This document shows positions 26,038-37,720 of a stretch of 62,106 bases of DNA, one piece after another. Position 1 is the first letter of the stretch. Each line of letters begins with the position of its first letter. Source of the stretch: an uncultured Clostridia bacterium (lineage in GTDB: Bacteria; Bacillota; Clostridia; UBA1381); the NCBI GenBank assembly GCA_944393255.1, contig CALXZP010000041.1, forward strand, positions 1-62,106, written 5' to 3'. The notes beneath the pieces were generated by a model. The model saw only the letters and a program-made list of their open reading frames with translations, was not told the origin of the DNA and searched no databases. A program made the position numbers and the translations under genes.

Positions 26038-27234
26038 ATGAAATATCAAACAGGTTTAAAGCATTTAGAAACAGATCTGATCCTTAATCCCACTGAAAAT
26101 CTTATGTATCTTTTTGATTTGGATGACTACAATCATATAGATGGATTGTATATAAATAATAAACTTTTCACCCCAAATACAGATCCTTTAAACTTAACTG
26201 TTTTATTTTCAGGTAGAGAAGGGCATGAATGTGCAATAAGAGCAATAGAAACAAAGTGGAAAAAAGCACTTAATGCAGATCATATTTCTATGAGTTTATT
26301 ATCTGGTCTACATGCACACACAATCACTTTTATGGGAATTGGGAATATTGGCGATAAAGTTATACTTTTGCCAGAAAATGCGGGTGGACATCATGCGGCT
26401 CGCGGTATACTAAACAGACTCGGATATATTGTTGAGGATATGGTCATAGATATCGACCATCATTGCATAGATATTGATAAGACGATAGCAAAAATTAGGC
26501 ATAATCATATAAAATTTTTGTTTGTTGACAGAAGCGATGGTTTAAACTACGAAGATTTCAGCAAGCTAACATCGTCTGTTGATACTTGCAATATATACGA
26601 TGCTTCACAATATATTACTCATATATTATCAAATGACTATATATCACCATTTGATATGGGGTTTCATATAATGCTTTCTACGTTGCATAAAAACTTTCCT
26701 GGACCTCAAAAGGCGATTATATGCGAAAAAAACGCCAGAGAGTATTGGCAGTTAATAGAAGATGCCGTTTTGGAGTTTGTTTCGAGTACACATATCAGAA
26801 CGACTTATTTAGCAGGAGAAGTATTGGAAAAGAACTTTGATATCATAAGAAAATATTCAAAATTAATGCTTCAAAATACGTCAGTTTTGAATAATGCTTT
26901 ACTTAGTTGTGGAGTTCCTATAGTAGATAGAAACACAGATCAGCCAATAACACAGCAAATATGGATAACATGTAATAGTCCTAAAGATGCATATGATTTT
27001 TTTAAACGATGTGAATACGAACATTTGCTGATAAACTATCGTCATCTACCATATTCTCTAGGTTATGGTGCCAGATTAGGAACGGCAGCAGCCACACTTG
27101 ATGGACTTAGACCAGAGCATTGCGAAAAATTAGCATTTTATATATCAAAAATATATTTTTCCAAAATGCAATATAATGATAGGCAAGAATTAAAAAAGCT
27201 AATACACAATATAAAGGAGACTAAATATGATTAA
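26038..27234 (+). CDS. Serine-hydroxymethyltransferase-like PLP enzyme
   Basis: A 398-residue fold-type I PLP protein. SHMT landmarks are kept in order: SGLHAH, an ENAGGHHAARG glycine-rich block, YDASQ (where GlyA has D-x-AH), the Schiff-base Lys218 in STLHKNFPGPQ (GlyA: STTHKTLRGPR), and the carboxylate-binding Arg in GARLGTAAATLDG. The changed active-site residues (Gln for His, Leu for Thr before the HK) suggest a different aldol-type or transaldolase reaction rather than housekeeping GlyA. It lies 7 bp after the NAS-like gene and overlaps the methyltransferase gene by 8 bp. Confidence 0.75.
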   Translation: MKYQTGLKHLETDLILNPTENLMYLFDLDDYNHIDGLYINNKLFTPNTDPLNLTVLFSGREGHECAIRAIETKWKKALNADHISMSLLSGLHAHTITFMGIGNIGDKVILLPENAGGHHAARGILNRLGYIVEDMVIDIDHHCIDIDKTIAKIRHNHIKFLFVDRSDGLNYEDFSKLTSSVDTCNIYDASQYITHILSNDYISPFDMGFHIMLSTLHKNFPGPQKAIICEKNAREYWQLIEDAVLEFVSSTHIRTTYLAGEVLEKNFDIIRKYSKLMLQNTSVLNNALLSCGVPIVDRNTDQPITQQIWITCNSPKDAYDFFKRCEYEHLLINYRHLPYSLGYGARLGTAAATLDGLRPEHCEKLAFYISKIYFSKMQYNDRQELKKLIHNIKETKYD

Positions 27235-27967
27235 TCATAAACGGTGGGCTATACATTATGATGAAGACAGAAACTATGATCCTTTAACTGCTCAGATTAT
27301 TTTAAACTACTGTAGTCCGTCAAATAATATTAAAATTTTAGATTTCGGATGTGGTACAGGAAACTATTTAAAGTTTTTTTCAAAGTTTAATCAGTTTGAA
27401 CTTTTTGGCATTGATCCCTCTGAAGATATGCTTGAAATAGCACGTGCAAAATGCAATGATATAAATATACAAAAAGGCGATCATGCGAATATCCCATTTG
27501 AAGATAATACATTTGATATTGTGTATATGATAGATGTTATTCAGCATATAAATAATAATCATATGTTATTTAGTCAAATTCACAAGATTTTAAAAAATAA
27601 TGGAATTCTTTTTGTATTGACGATTTCACATGATCAGCTTAATAAGAGACCATGGAATAAGTTTTTTAAAGAGGCCTTCAACGTTCAATGTTCCAGATTC
27701 CCACACATCAACAATTTGATACAGATTGCACAAAGTAATAAATTGTATCACGAAAATACAATAATTATTGAAGAACAAAGAACCGAATTCATTCCGCGTA
27801 GTTTCCTTAATATTGCAAAAAACAAAGAATATTCTTTTTTTTATTTAATAAGCGAGGAAGACTATAGAAATGGAATATCTTTATTGCAAAAAGCAATAGA
27901 GCAAAAACAAACATGGGAGTATATTCACGGAGAAACAATGTTGATTTTTAAAAAAGCGATGACCTAA
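27227..27967 (+). CDS. Class I SAM-dependent methyltransferase
   Basis: 246 residues. Motif I is LDFGCGTGNY (38-47), acidic motif II GIDPSEDM, and IPFEDNTFDIVYMIDVIQHI holds motif IV. It is a small-molecule type rather than a DNA or RNA type. Start ATG 27227 behind AAAGGAG. It completes a three-gene operon whose predicted chemistry is aminocarboxypropyl transfer, PLP chemistry and methylation. The product is unknown; no exporter, opine dehydrogenase or peptide synthetase is adjacent. Confidence 0.82.
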   Translation: MINHKRWAIHYDEDRNYDPLTAQIILNYCSPSNNIKILDFGCGTGNYLKFFSKFNQFELFGIDPSEDMLEIARAKCNDINIQKGDHANIPFEDNTFDIVYMIDVIQHINNNHMLFSQIHKILKNNGILFVLTISHDQLNKRPWNKFFKEAFNVQCSRFPHINNLIQIAQSNKLYHENTIIIEEQRTEFIPRSFLNIAKNKEYSFFYLISEEDYRNGISLLQKAIEQKQTWEYIHGETMLIFKKAMT

Positions 27968-27985
27968 TGTTGAAAAGATTATTGA

Positions 27986-28012
27986 GAGGCAAAACTTTTT
28001 ATGTTTTGCCTC
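27986..28012. terminator. Hairpin between the convergent payload genes
   Basis: GAGGCAAAAC pairs perfectly with GTTTTGCCTC around a TTTTTAT loop. It sits between the ends of the methyltransferase and NTPase genes; no long T-run, so terminator strength is uncertain. Confidence 0.55.
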
Positions 28013-28065
28013 CAAGATTAATCTCGCAGATAAACATATTTTCTCTTGCAGAGCAAAAGAACTGA

Positions 28066-30765
28066 TTATTGAATTATAATAAATAAGCATTGATATATTT
28101 TTAGTATGTCTATCGGTCTTATTTTTTGATCTTTATTTTCCAAATATTCTATTATTGCTAACTCACGGCGATAATTGTTTTTATTACAAACTTCTTTCAA
28201 ACTAACAATATCATCCTTGAAAAGAGCTATTTGTTTATGTTTGCATTGGAATTTATAAAGTGCCTCAAATAATTTAATCCTTAAGTCTGAATATTGATTA
28301 TTGCTGTTTTCACCATGCATAGCATAATATTTATAATATTCAGAAATATGTAATTCGATTTCCTTATTCTCAAAAACTTCTTGCAAATTTAAGATATTAT
28401 TTATCAGTTTTATTTTCAACAATATCGTATGTGAATAAGCCGCATATTCATATGCCTTTATTTGCAAAGCTTTCCGCTGATAATCTTCAGCTATGCTTAA
28501 GCAATATTTTATGCTTGTTTCAGGTGCACTATACAGGTATAAATCTACTAGCCTTAATGCAACATGTCGCTCATTGTTTATAGAAAACTTTAGCATTGTT
28601 TTATAAGTGTTTTGAAAATAATACTCTGCTCTGCTAACATATATATTTTCATCAAATCTATTTTCTGATTGTATGTTTATACCAAATGATCTAATGTCTT
28701 CGTTTTTGGGGAATTTATTCCATAATTTTATTTTAAACAGTACATCATATAACAGATAATCGCCCAAACAATATGTTTGAACATAGGTATCAAATTCGTG
28801 TAATTTGATACTTAGTTGCTGTCGTAATATATTCATGACAGGATTTTCTGAATGTATCTTCTTATGGTCTAATACACCAGATAAAAAATATACTTTATAA
28901 TAGTCAAAATACCATCTTCTGAGTAAATGCAATCCTTCGTATGGTTCGTTGTGCAAAATAACATAAATATTATCTTTTATTAGTTCGGAATCGTATGCAT
29001 AATCATAGAAATCGAACTTGCCATAATGCATATTTATATGTTTTGCCCAATATGATATTCCTAAACTTATATATGGATTGTTAATATCAGAAAATCTTTG
29101 TAATTCGTTATTAAATTCTATGTAATATTTGTGTTTTACTTCAAATAATTCCAATAGGACTTTAGGATCTTTTGAAATATGAAAATGTTCTAGATATAGT
29201 TTTTTAGCTTCATATTCATCTCCACCAATCGCATTTAACACAGCTTCTTCACGCATAAGTGATAACTGTCGTATTTCAGTTACAAATGGTTTATAATTCT
29301 GCAATGTTGATAGCATAAGCTTTTGATTGCTACTGTTTAATATTTTATCAAACAAAATTTCATTATATCTATCACCCAATAGATCGCGGCATATTATACT
29401 GTAATACCAGCAGATAACAATATTTTTATTTTGGTAAATTTTATATAATTTTACACTTGTAGCCTTAATTACATCAAAGTTCTTTCTAAAAGTAGCCAAT
29501 TTGAATAGATAATATCGGGATAAGGATTCATGTAAAATATATTGTTTATTTTTCATATCATAAAGACCTTTTTCCAAGAATCCGGCTTGTAGCAGTTTTT
29601 TTACAAATTTTTTTACTGTTTTTAGGGGAACATCGCCGCACACATTCAACAGATCTTTAATATCGAAAGTACCTGTAAATTGACTTAAAAGAATTATTCC
29701 TAATACTATCTCTAATTCTTTTTTGCCTATTGTGTGGTTATATAATGATTCAAAAAGAGCCATTATAAATTTATGTTTGTATTTTTTGTAAATGCAAAAC
29801 ATTTTATATACATGTATATACAGGATACTACATTTTTCAAAATCCGTTTCGTTAAAATACAGCATTTTACAGAAGGCGAGATATTCATTTTGATCTATTT
29901 CTAAATTAAATATATGTCTATTGCTAACAGACATATTGTTTTGTGATAATTCTATCTTATTTGTTTCAGATAATAGCTTATATATGGAATCTATGGAATG
30001 AACATTATTGATAAATTCTTCAGGTTTGCGCATAATGGCAAACACAGCAAATGCTCTATTGCTTGCGGTGATTATTTGTTCAAGTAACTGTATAAAGGAG
30101 CTTTCGCTTTCTCTATGTATATTATCGATAATTAACAAGCTTTTATCGTATTTGTTCAAGTTATATTCTTCAAAAAGTTTAGCAGTATTTGCTGAAGCAT
30201 CACAGTCACAATAATATATATTTTTCTCTATTTTATTAAAGAGCTTTCTATTCTTGCTATTTATAATCAATTGTTCCAAAAACAGCAAGATGCTGGTGGT
30301 TTTCCCTGAATAAGCTTCACCGACAATAAAAACGATTTTCGATGATTTGGTGTCATCTTTTAATAAATCCATCATGATTTGAGCAGTATCATTTTGATAC
30401 TGCAATTCTATTCTATGGTATTTAAAAAATATATTAATCAGTTTATTTATTGACGAAGCAATGAGAATATTACCAGTTTTGTGGTAGTAATTTAACAAGC
30501 ATTTATAACAAAATATTTTTAGGTTTTTGAATATGTTTTTTATACGTTTAAAGAAAATAGGTGATATAGATAGAACAAATATACCTATATCAATAAAAAA
30601 AGAAAACTTGCCATCATTTGACAACTCAAAGTTATCAAAATTTATATTCAATTTTGATATAATTGATTTTAAAATAATAAAAAGTAAAACACTTGCCCAA
30701 AAAGGCAGTGCCTGCAAAAACATCTCCAATGTTTTATTGAAAAAATTAATTTTTTTTAAGTCCAT
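28066..30765 (-). CDS. Membrane-anchored STAND/AAA-like NTPase, unknown function
   Basis: 899 residues. Two hydrophobic segments (about 19-36 and 54-72) are followed by a P-loop NTPase: Walker A VGEAYSGKTTS (148-158), Walker B SLLIIDNI (209-216). A winged-helix-like region follows (KTVKKFVKKLLQAGFLEKG), then about 450 residues of helical, TPR-like sequence. This order resembles STAND-type signalling NTPases, some of which act in antiphage defence; no effector domain is recognisable. The start ATG 30763-30765 has AGAGG. A perfect consensus promoter and one of the inverted repeats precede it. Very AT-rich. Confidence 0.7.
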   Translation of the reverse strand: MDLKKINFFNKTLEMFLQALPFWASVLLFIILKSIISKLNINFDNFELSNDGKFSFFIDIGIFVLSISPIFFKRIKNIFKNLKIFCYKCLLNYYHKTGNILIASSINKLINIFFKYHRIELQYQNDTAQIMMDLLKDDTKSSKIVFIVGEAYSGKTTSILLFLEQLIINSKNRKLFNKIEKNIYYCDCDASANTAKLFEEYNLNKYDKSLLIIDNIHRESESSFIQLLEQIITASNRAFAVFAIMRKPEEFINNVHSIDSIYKLLSETNKIELSQNNMSVSNRHIFNLEIDQNEYLAFCKMLYFNETDFEKCSILYIHVYKMFCIYKKYKHKFIMALFESLYNHTIGKKELEIVLGIILLSQFTGTFDIKDLLNVCGDVPLKTVKKFVKKLLQAGFLEKGLYDMKNKQYILHESLSRYYLFKLATFRKNFDVIKATSVKLYKIYQNKNIVICWYYSIICRDLLGDRYNEILFDKILNSSNQKLMLSTLQNYKPFVTEIRQLSLMREEAVLNAIGGDEYEAKKLYLEHFHISKDPKVLLELFEVKHKYYIEFNNELQRFSDINNPYISLGISYWAKHINMHYGKFDFYDYAYDSELIKDNIYVILHNEPYEGLHLLRRWYFDYYKVYFLSGVLDHKKIHSENPVMNILRQQLSIKLHEFDTYVQTYCLGDYLLYDVLFKIKLWNKFPKNEDIRSFGINIQSENRFDENIYVSRAEYYFQNTYKTMLKFSINNERHVALRLVDLYLYSAPETSIKYCLSIAEDYQRKALQIKAYEYAAYSHTILLKIKLINNILNLQEVFENKEIELHISEYYKYYAMHGENSNNQYSDLRIKLFEALYKFQCKHKQIALFKDDIVSLKEVCNKNNYRRELAIIEYLENKDQKIRPIDILKIYQCLFIIIQ

Positions 30766-30791
30766 ATGTACTATACCTCTATAATTTTTCC

Positions 30792-30820
30792 GATAATTTA
30801 TAGTTATCCTTTATTTCTTA
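30792..30820 (-). repeat. Right 29-bp inverted repeat of the putative invertible cassette
   Basis: Reverse complement of the left repeat with 27 of 29 matches (core 30792-30811 identical). It lies between the NTPase start and its consensus promoter, next to the recombinase gene. Confidence 0.75.
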
Positions 30821-30827
30821 CAGCATT

Positions 30828-30856
30828 ATTATACCACATATATCTTTTAATGTCAA
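30828..30856 (-). promoter_or_regulatory. Consensus promoter outside the right repeat
   Basis: Perfect TTGACA (30851-30856), 17-nt spacer ending in TGTGG, TATAAT (30828-30833) on the minus strand. Reads across the right inverted repeat into the NTPase gene in the present orientation. Confidence 0.85.
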
Positions 30857-30994
30857 ACAAAAAATGATATTATTTCACATATTTTTCATAATATCTGTTT
30901 GGATTTTTTTGTATAATAGTTCATATATCGACATCTGCTTAAAATTGATATATAATTATAAATAAAATACTATTCGGACAAAGGAGTATTATAA

Positions 30995-31909
30995 ATGATA
31001 GAATTATATGGTTTGATCAAGTCGTATCTTGCATATTGCGACAAAGAGAAACATCTCAGTAAGCATACAATTAAAGCTTATAAAATAGATCTCTCTCAAT
31101 TTTATTCGTATAAAAACGATATGAGTATTTCAAGAGAAGATTTGTTAAGATATATTCATTATTTACATGAAAACTATAAACCAAAGACGATCCGGCGTAA
31201 GATAGCAACACTCAAAGCTTTTATCCACTATTTGTATTATCAGGATATAATATTGAATAACCCATTTGATAAAATTGACACGAGCTTTAAAGAGCCGTTA
31301 CTGCTGCCGCGTACGATCCCCGCATACCTTATTCAAAAAATGTTGTCAGTTTCTTATAAAAGAATAAATATCGCTCGTACTGCTGCATCAAAAGCTGTTG
31401 CCATACGAAATACATCCGTTTTAGAACTGCTGTTTGCCACAGGAGCCCGTGTTTCTGAGATCTGCTCATTAAAACCGGACAATATAGATTTGGATGCGCA
31501 TGTGATACGCATTCTTGGCAAGGGTTCAAAAGAGCGTATCATTGAGATAGAGAACTATGATGTTTTGTCAATTCTAAAACGATATTACACTATTTATAAA
31601 GATGATATCATATCTTATGATTTTTTCTTTTTAAATAACCGTAAGAGTCGTCTTTCGGAGCAGTCTGTAAGGTTTATGATAAAAGGTCTGGAAAGAGAAA
31701 TAGGATCTCAAATACATATTACGCCTCATATGTTTAGGCATTCTATGGCGACTATGCTGCTTGAAGAAGATGTTGATATACGATATATACAGAGGATATT
31801 GGGGCATAGCTCCATAACCACAACTCAAATCTATACGCATGTGACATCTTCTAAACAAAAAGAAATATTGCGGACTAAACATCCCAGGAACAAAATACAC
31901 ATTATATAA
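30995..31909 (+). CDS. Tyrosine recombinase (XerC/D-like)
   Basis: 304 residues. An N-terminal SAM-like DNA-binding domain (about 1-95) precedes a complete catalytic domain: R152 (ATGARVSE), Lys in GKGSKER, H245-x-x-R248 (HMFRH), H271 (LGHSS) and nucleophile Y280 (IYTH). Start ATG with AAAGGAG. The gene lies immediately outside the right inverted repeat and is divergent from the NTPase gene. It is a good candidate to invert the 25.2-30.8 kb segment, though integration of the island or chromosome-dimer resolution are alternatives. More AT-rich than the flanks. Confidence 0.9.
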   Translation: MIELYGLIKSYLAYCDKEKHLSKHTIKAYKIDLSQFYSYKNDMSISREDLLRYIHYLHENYKPKTIRRKIATLKAFIHYLYYQDIILNNPFDKIDTSFKEPLLLPRTIPAYLIQKMLSVSYKRINIARTAASKAVAIRNTSVLELLFATGARVSEICSLKPDNIDLDAHVIRILGKGSKERIIEIENYDVLSILKRYYTIYKDDIISYDFFFLNNRKSRLSEQSVRFMIKGLEREIGSQIHITPHMFRHSMATMLLEEDVDIRYIQRILGHSSITTTQIYTHVTSSKQKEILRTKHPRNKIHII

Positions 31910-31991
31910 GATAAATACGGCCGTTAAATATTTGTTATGGTCTTATAACGCAGCTTGTTACTTTAATATTAAACAGTATAAATTAGATAAA

Positions 31992-32032
31992 GGAGCTGCT
32001 GCGTTATTTTATAGAATTAACGCAACAGCTCC
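31992..32032. terminator. Bidirectional hairpin, CTGTTGC family
   Basis: A perfect 15-bp-class stem (GGAGCTGCTGCGTTA / TAACGCAACAGCTCC, one G-T-type difference) lies between the convergent recombinase and lipoprotein genes. Similar hairpins occur at 10298-10330 and 51083-51120. Confidence 0.7.
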
Positions 32033-32049
32033 CTGTTTTCCTGCGTTCG

Positions 32050-32634
32050 TTATTGAAGCTTGAACGCCTTTGACACGGAGGCGCCTGCCGGTTCGCCGTA
32101 TTTGTGGACCGCAACGTTGATATCCGTCTGCTCGTCTCTTAAAAGATAGGTCTCCTGAACGGTTATCGTATCGTTCGGCTCAACGGACTCCATAGCCGAG
32201 CTTGTGTTTATGCCTTCAACGCCCGTCACAACCGCAGACGGAAGATCCATTCCGGACTGCGTTACCTCGGTCTCCATCACGCCCGTAAACATCACGGGCG
32301 ACGAGGTGTTGTTTTTGAATTTGTATGACACGACAAATACTTTCTTTTCGTCATAGTCGATGACCTTTGCGTCCTCTATCGAAATATTGAAGCTGTCTAT
32401 CTCGCCGGAATCCTCAAGGGAATCGTCCTCGGCGGATGTATCGTCCAGCTTTTCGCCGCTGACCTTGTCCATATCAACGTCCTCAGCGGTGTTTTCGGCA
32501 AAATTTTCGGGCGCAGCCGTTTCTGTTTCCTGAGCGGATTGGTCGGAAACGGGCGGCTCGGTCGTTTTATCCCCGCATGCCGCCATCGAAAGCGAAAGCG
32601 CAGCCGCCGCAAATATCAATAATAACTTTTTCAA
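32050..32634 (-). CDS. Lipoprotein with DUF5067-like domain
   Basis: About 194 residues. A lipoprotein signal (KKLLLIFAAAALSLSMAAC) ends in a lipobox Cys. An acidic, disordered linker (about residues 25-85) and a beta-sandwich domain follow, with DYDEKKVFVVSYKFKNNTSSPVMF, typical of DUF5067. The ATG at 32641-32643 directly abuts AAAGGA, so the TTG at 32632-32634, nine bases downstream of that site, is the better start. Membrane-anchored on the outer face; function unknown. Confidence 0.75.
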   Translation of the reverse strand: MKKLLLIFAAAALSLSMAACGDKTTEPPVSDQSAQETETAAPENFAENTAEDVDMDKVSGEKLDDTSAEDDSLEDSGEIDSFNISIEDAKVIDYDEKKVFVVSYKFKNNTSSPVMFTGVMETEVTQSGMDLPSAVVTGVEGINTSSAMESVEPNDTITVQETYLLRDEQTDINVAVHKYGEPAGASVSKAFKLQ

Positions 32635-32782
32635 TTCAAACATTCCTTTCTTTTATATACCTGTATGGTGTTTGGTATTCCCTTAAAGCTCCTGTATATA
32701 CTAACATATCGGACGGAAAAAATCAAGCCATTCAATAAAATTTAATAGTATGTTTACGAATAAAAAGTTTTTCAAATTCTGA

Positions 32783-32810
32783 TTGACATATTTCACTGTT
32801 GTGATATAAT
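32783..32810 (+). promoter_or_regulatory. Promoter of malQ-lacZ
   Basis: TTGACA (32783-32788), 16-nt spacer ending in TGTGA, TATAAT (32805-32810). Confidence 0.8.
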
Positions 32811-32897
32811 GATAGAAACAAACAGCGGGGCGGACGCGGGATACGGCGGTATTTTGCGGCAAGCGACCCGAAATGAGAAAAACAGGAGGAACAATAT

Positions 32898-34385
32898 ATG
32901 CGGGCAAGCGGCATATTGATGCATATTTCATCCCTGCCGTCGGAATACGGGATCGGAACGATGGGCAGGGAAGCGTATAAATTCGTAGATTTTCTGGCGG
33001 ACGCAAAGCAGAGCTATTGGCAGATACTTCCCATCTGTCCGACGAGCTACGGCGATTCGCCTTACCAGTCGTTTTCGACTCATGCCGGAAATCCTTATTT
33101 TATCGACCTTGACATACTTGCGGAGGAGGGGCTTCTGGAAAAGGAGGATTATGCCGGACTTGAATGGGGGAACGACGCGGAGCGCGTGGACTACGAGCTG
33201 ATATACAAGAACAGGTTCAAGGTGCTCGGGAAGGCGTACGAAAGCTTCAGGAATACCGACAGGACGATGTTCAGCCTTTTCCTTGAGGAGAACGAGGCGT
33301 GGATATCAAATTACGCTCTGTTCATGTCGATAAAGGAGCATTACGGCGGCAAGCCGTGGACGGAATGGGACAAGGGTCTCAAGCGGCGCGATCCGCACGA
33401 GCTTTGGCGGTTCAAGGAAGCGCACCGGGACGAGTTTGAGTTTTGGGAATTTTTGCAGTACAAATTCTTTGAGCAGTGGAAAAAGCTCAAGGAGTATGCG
33501 AACGAACGCGGAGTGAGGATAATCGGCGACATCCCCATATATGTGGCGCTCGACAGCGCGGCGGTGTGGGTATATCCCGACCTGTTCGAGCTGGACAAAG
33601 ACCTGCTCCCGAAAACGGTAGCGGGCTGCCCGCCGGACGCCTTTTCCGAGACGGGACAGCTCTGGGGCAATCCCATATACAACTGGGACAGGCATAAGGA
33701 GACGGACTATAACTGGTGGATAGACAGGCTTCGCGCTGCGGCGGAGCTGTACGACGTGGTGAGGATCGACCATTTCCGCGGCTTCGACGGGTATTACGCG
33801 ATCCCTTACGGCGACAAGACGGCGGAGAACGGCGAATGGCGGACGGGCCCGGGCATCGAATTTTTCAGGTTTGTGGAATCAAGGCTCGGCAGACTGCCGA
33901 TAATAGCGGAGGATCTCGGTTTTCTGACGACGTCGGTACTGCAAATGCTGTCCGATTCCGGCTTTCCGGGCATGAAGGTGCTGGAATTTGCGTTCGATCC
34001 GCAGGAGGAGAGCAGCTATCTCCCGTATGCGTACGATAAAAACTGCGCCGTGTACATAGGCACTCACGACAACTCGCCTATATTGGGCTGGGCTGAGGAG
34101 ACGGACGTTGAAACTCTGGACTTCTGCAAAAAATTCCTTGACTATGAGGGTGATATCGGCAGCGGCTTCATATGGACGTTTATAAAAACGGCGTTTGCGT
34201 GCGTGGGCGATACGGTAGTCATACAAATGCAGGATTATCTTGAGCTGGGCAGCGAGGCGCGGATGAACACTCCCTCCACCGCCGCAGGCAATTGGCAGTG
34301 GCGCATGAAGCGCGGCGCGTATGACGGGGCGCTCGCGGAAAAGATCGCGGATATAACAAGGACATACGGCAGATGTCCGAGGTAA
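32898..34385 (+). CDS. malQ: 4-alpha-glucanotransferase (GH77)
   Basis: It transfers alpha-1,4-glucan segments in maltodextrin/starch metabolism. The 495 residues start RASGILMHISSLPSEYGIGTMG, and LPICPTSYGDSPYQ, IIGDIPIYVALDSAAVW, RIDHFRGF (nucleophile Asp) and IIAEDLG (acid/base Glu) appear in order, ending with THDN. Start ATG behind an AGGAGG-type site. Followed after 74 bp by a GH2 gene, probably in the same transcript. Confidence 0.97.
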   Translation: MRASGILMHISSLPSEYGIGTMGREAYKFVDFLADAKQSYWQILPICPTSYGDSPYQSFSTHAGNPYFIDLDILAEEGLLEKEDYAGLEWGNDAERVDYELIYKNRFKVLGKAYESFRNTDRTMFSLFLEENEAWISNYALFMSIKEHYGGKPWTEWDKGLKRRDPHELWRFKEAHRDEFEFWEFLQYKFFEQWKKLKEYANERGVRIIGDIPIYVALDSAAVWVYPDLFELDKDLLPKTVAGCPPDAFSETGQLWGNPIYNWDRHKETDYNWWIDRLRAAAELYDVVRIDHFRGFDGYYAIPYGDKTAENGEWRTGPGIEFFRFVESRLGRLPIIAEDLGFLTTSVLQMLSDSGFPGMKVLEFAFDPQEESSYLPYAYDKNCAVYIGTHDNSPILGWAEETDVETLDFCKKFLDYEGDIGSGFIWTFIKTAFACVGDTVVIQMQDYLELGSEARMNTPSTAAGNWQWRMKRGAYDGALAEKIADITRTYGRCPR

Positions 34386-34435
34386 AGGGCTTAAATATAT
34401 ACGGGATATGAGTTCCGTTACAGCCATATAAATGA

Positions 34436-37399
<2,964 letters not shown>

Positions 37400-37426
37400 T
37401 AAAGAAATAATAATAAAACGGTACTG

Positions 37427-37492
37427 AGCCCCTCGGTGCGGAAGTATGAAACGGCAAAAAAGCGTTTCATGCCCGCGTTAAGGGGCTTTTTT
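37427..37492 (+). terminator. Terminator of malQ-lacZ
   Basis: Long imperfect hairpin: outer AGCCCCT/AGGGGCT, inner ATGAAACG/CGTTTCAT, then TTTTTT. Confidence 0.8.
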
Positions 37493-37544
37493 CTGCGTAC
37501 AAGAGCTGAAAAAACGTATGATATCAAATAAATAAAACAAATCA

Positions 37545-37659
37545 TCTCAAAAAATGAAAACAGATCGCCCCAAATTATTAAAATAGAATACCTCAAAAAA
37601 TAAAAATGGATTACCCCAAATTATTAAAATAAAAAGCCTCAAAATATAAAAATAATATT
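37545..37659 (+). repeat. Five direct repeats with an exact 23-bp period
   Basis: CTCAAA or CCCAAA cores start at 37545, 37568, 37591, 37614 and 37637. Units alternate between a C-C/T-TCAAAAAATAAAAAT form and a CCCCAAATTATTAAAAT form (super-period 46). They end just at the -35 of the AAA/DUF4143 gene. Confidence 0.8.
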
Positions 37660-37686
37660 GTTTTTTTTCATCTGATGTGTTAGAAT
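37658..37686 (+). promoter_or_regulatory. Promoter of the AAA/DUF4143 gene
   Basis: TTGTTT (37658-37663), 17-nt spacer ending in TGTGT, TAGAAT (37681-37686). Confidence 0.6.
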
Positions 37687-37720
37687 AATAGAAGCGAAGC
37701 TATGACAGGAGGTTTGCCTG

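Noticed and set aside
31910..32049. Attachment site at the right end of the AT-rich island
   Set aside because: No direct repeat pairing with the left edge near 24.7-25.2 kb could be found by eye and no tRNA gene is present.
37545..37659. CRISPR array
   Set aside because: The 23-bp units abut with no spacers, are degenerate, and no cas gene is near.
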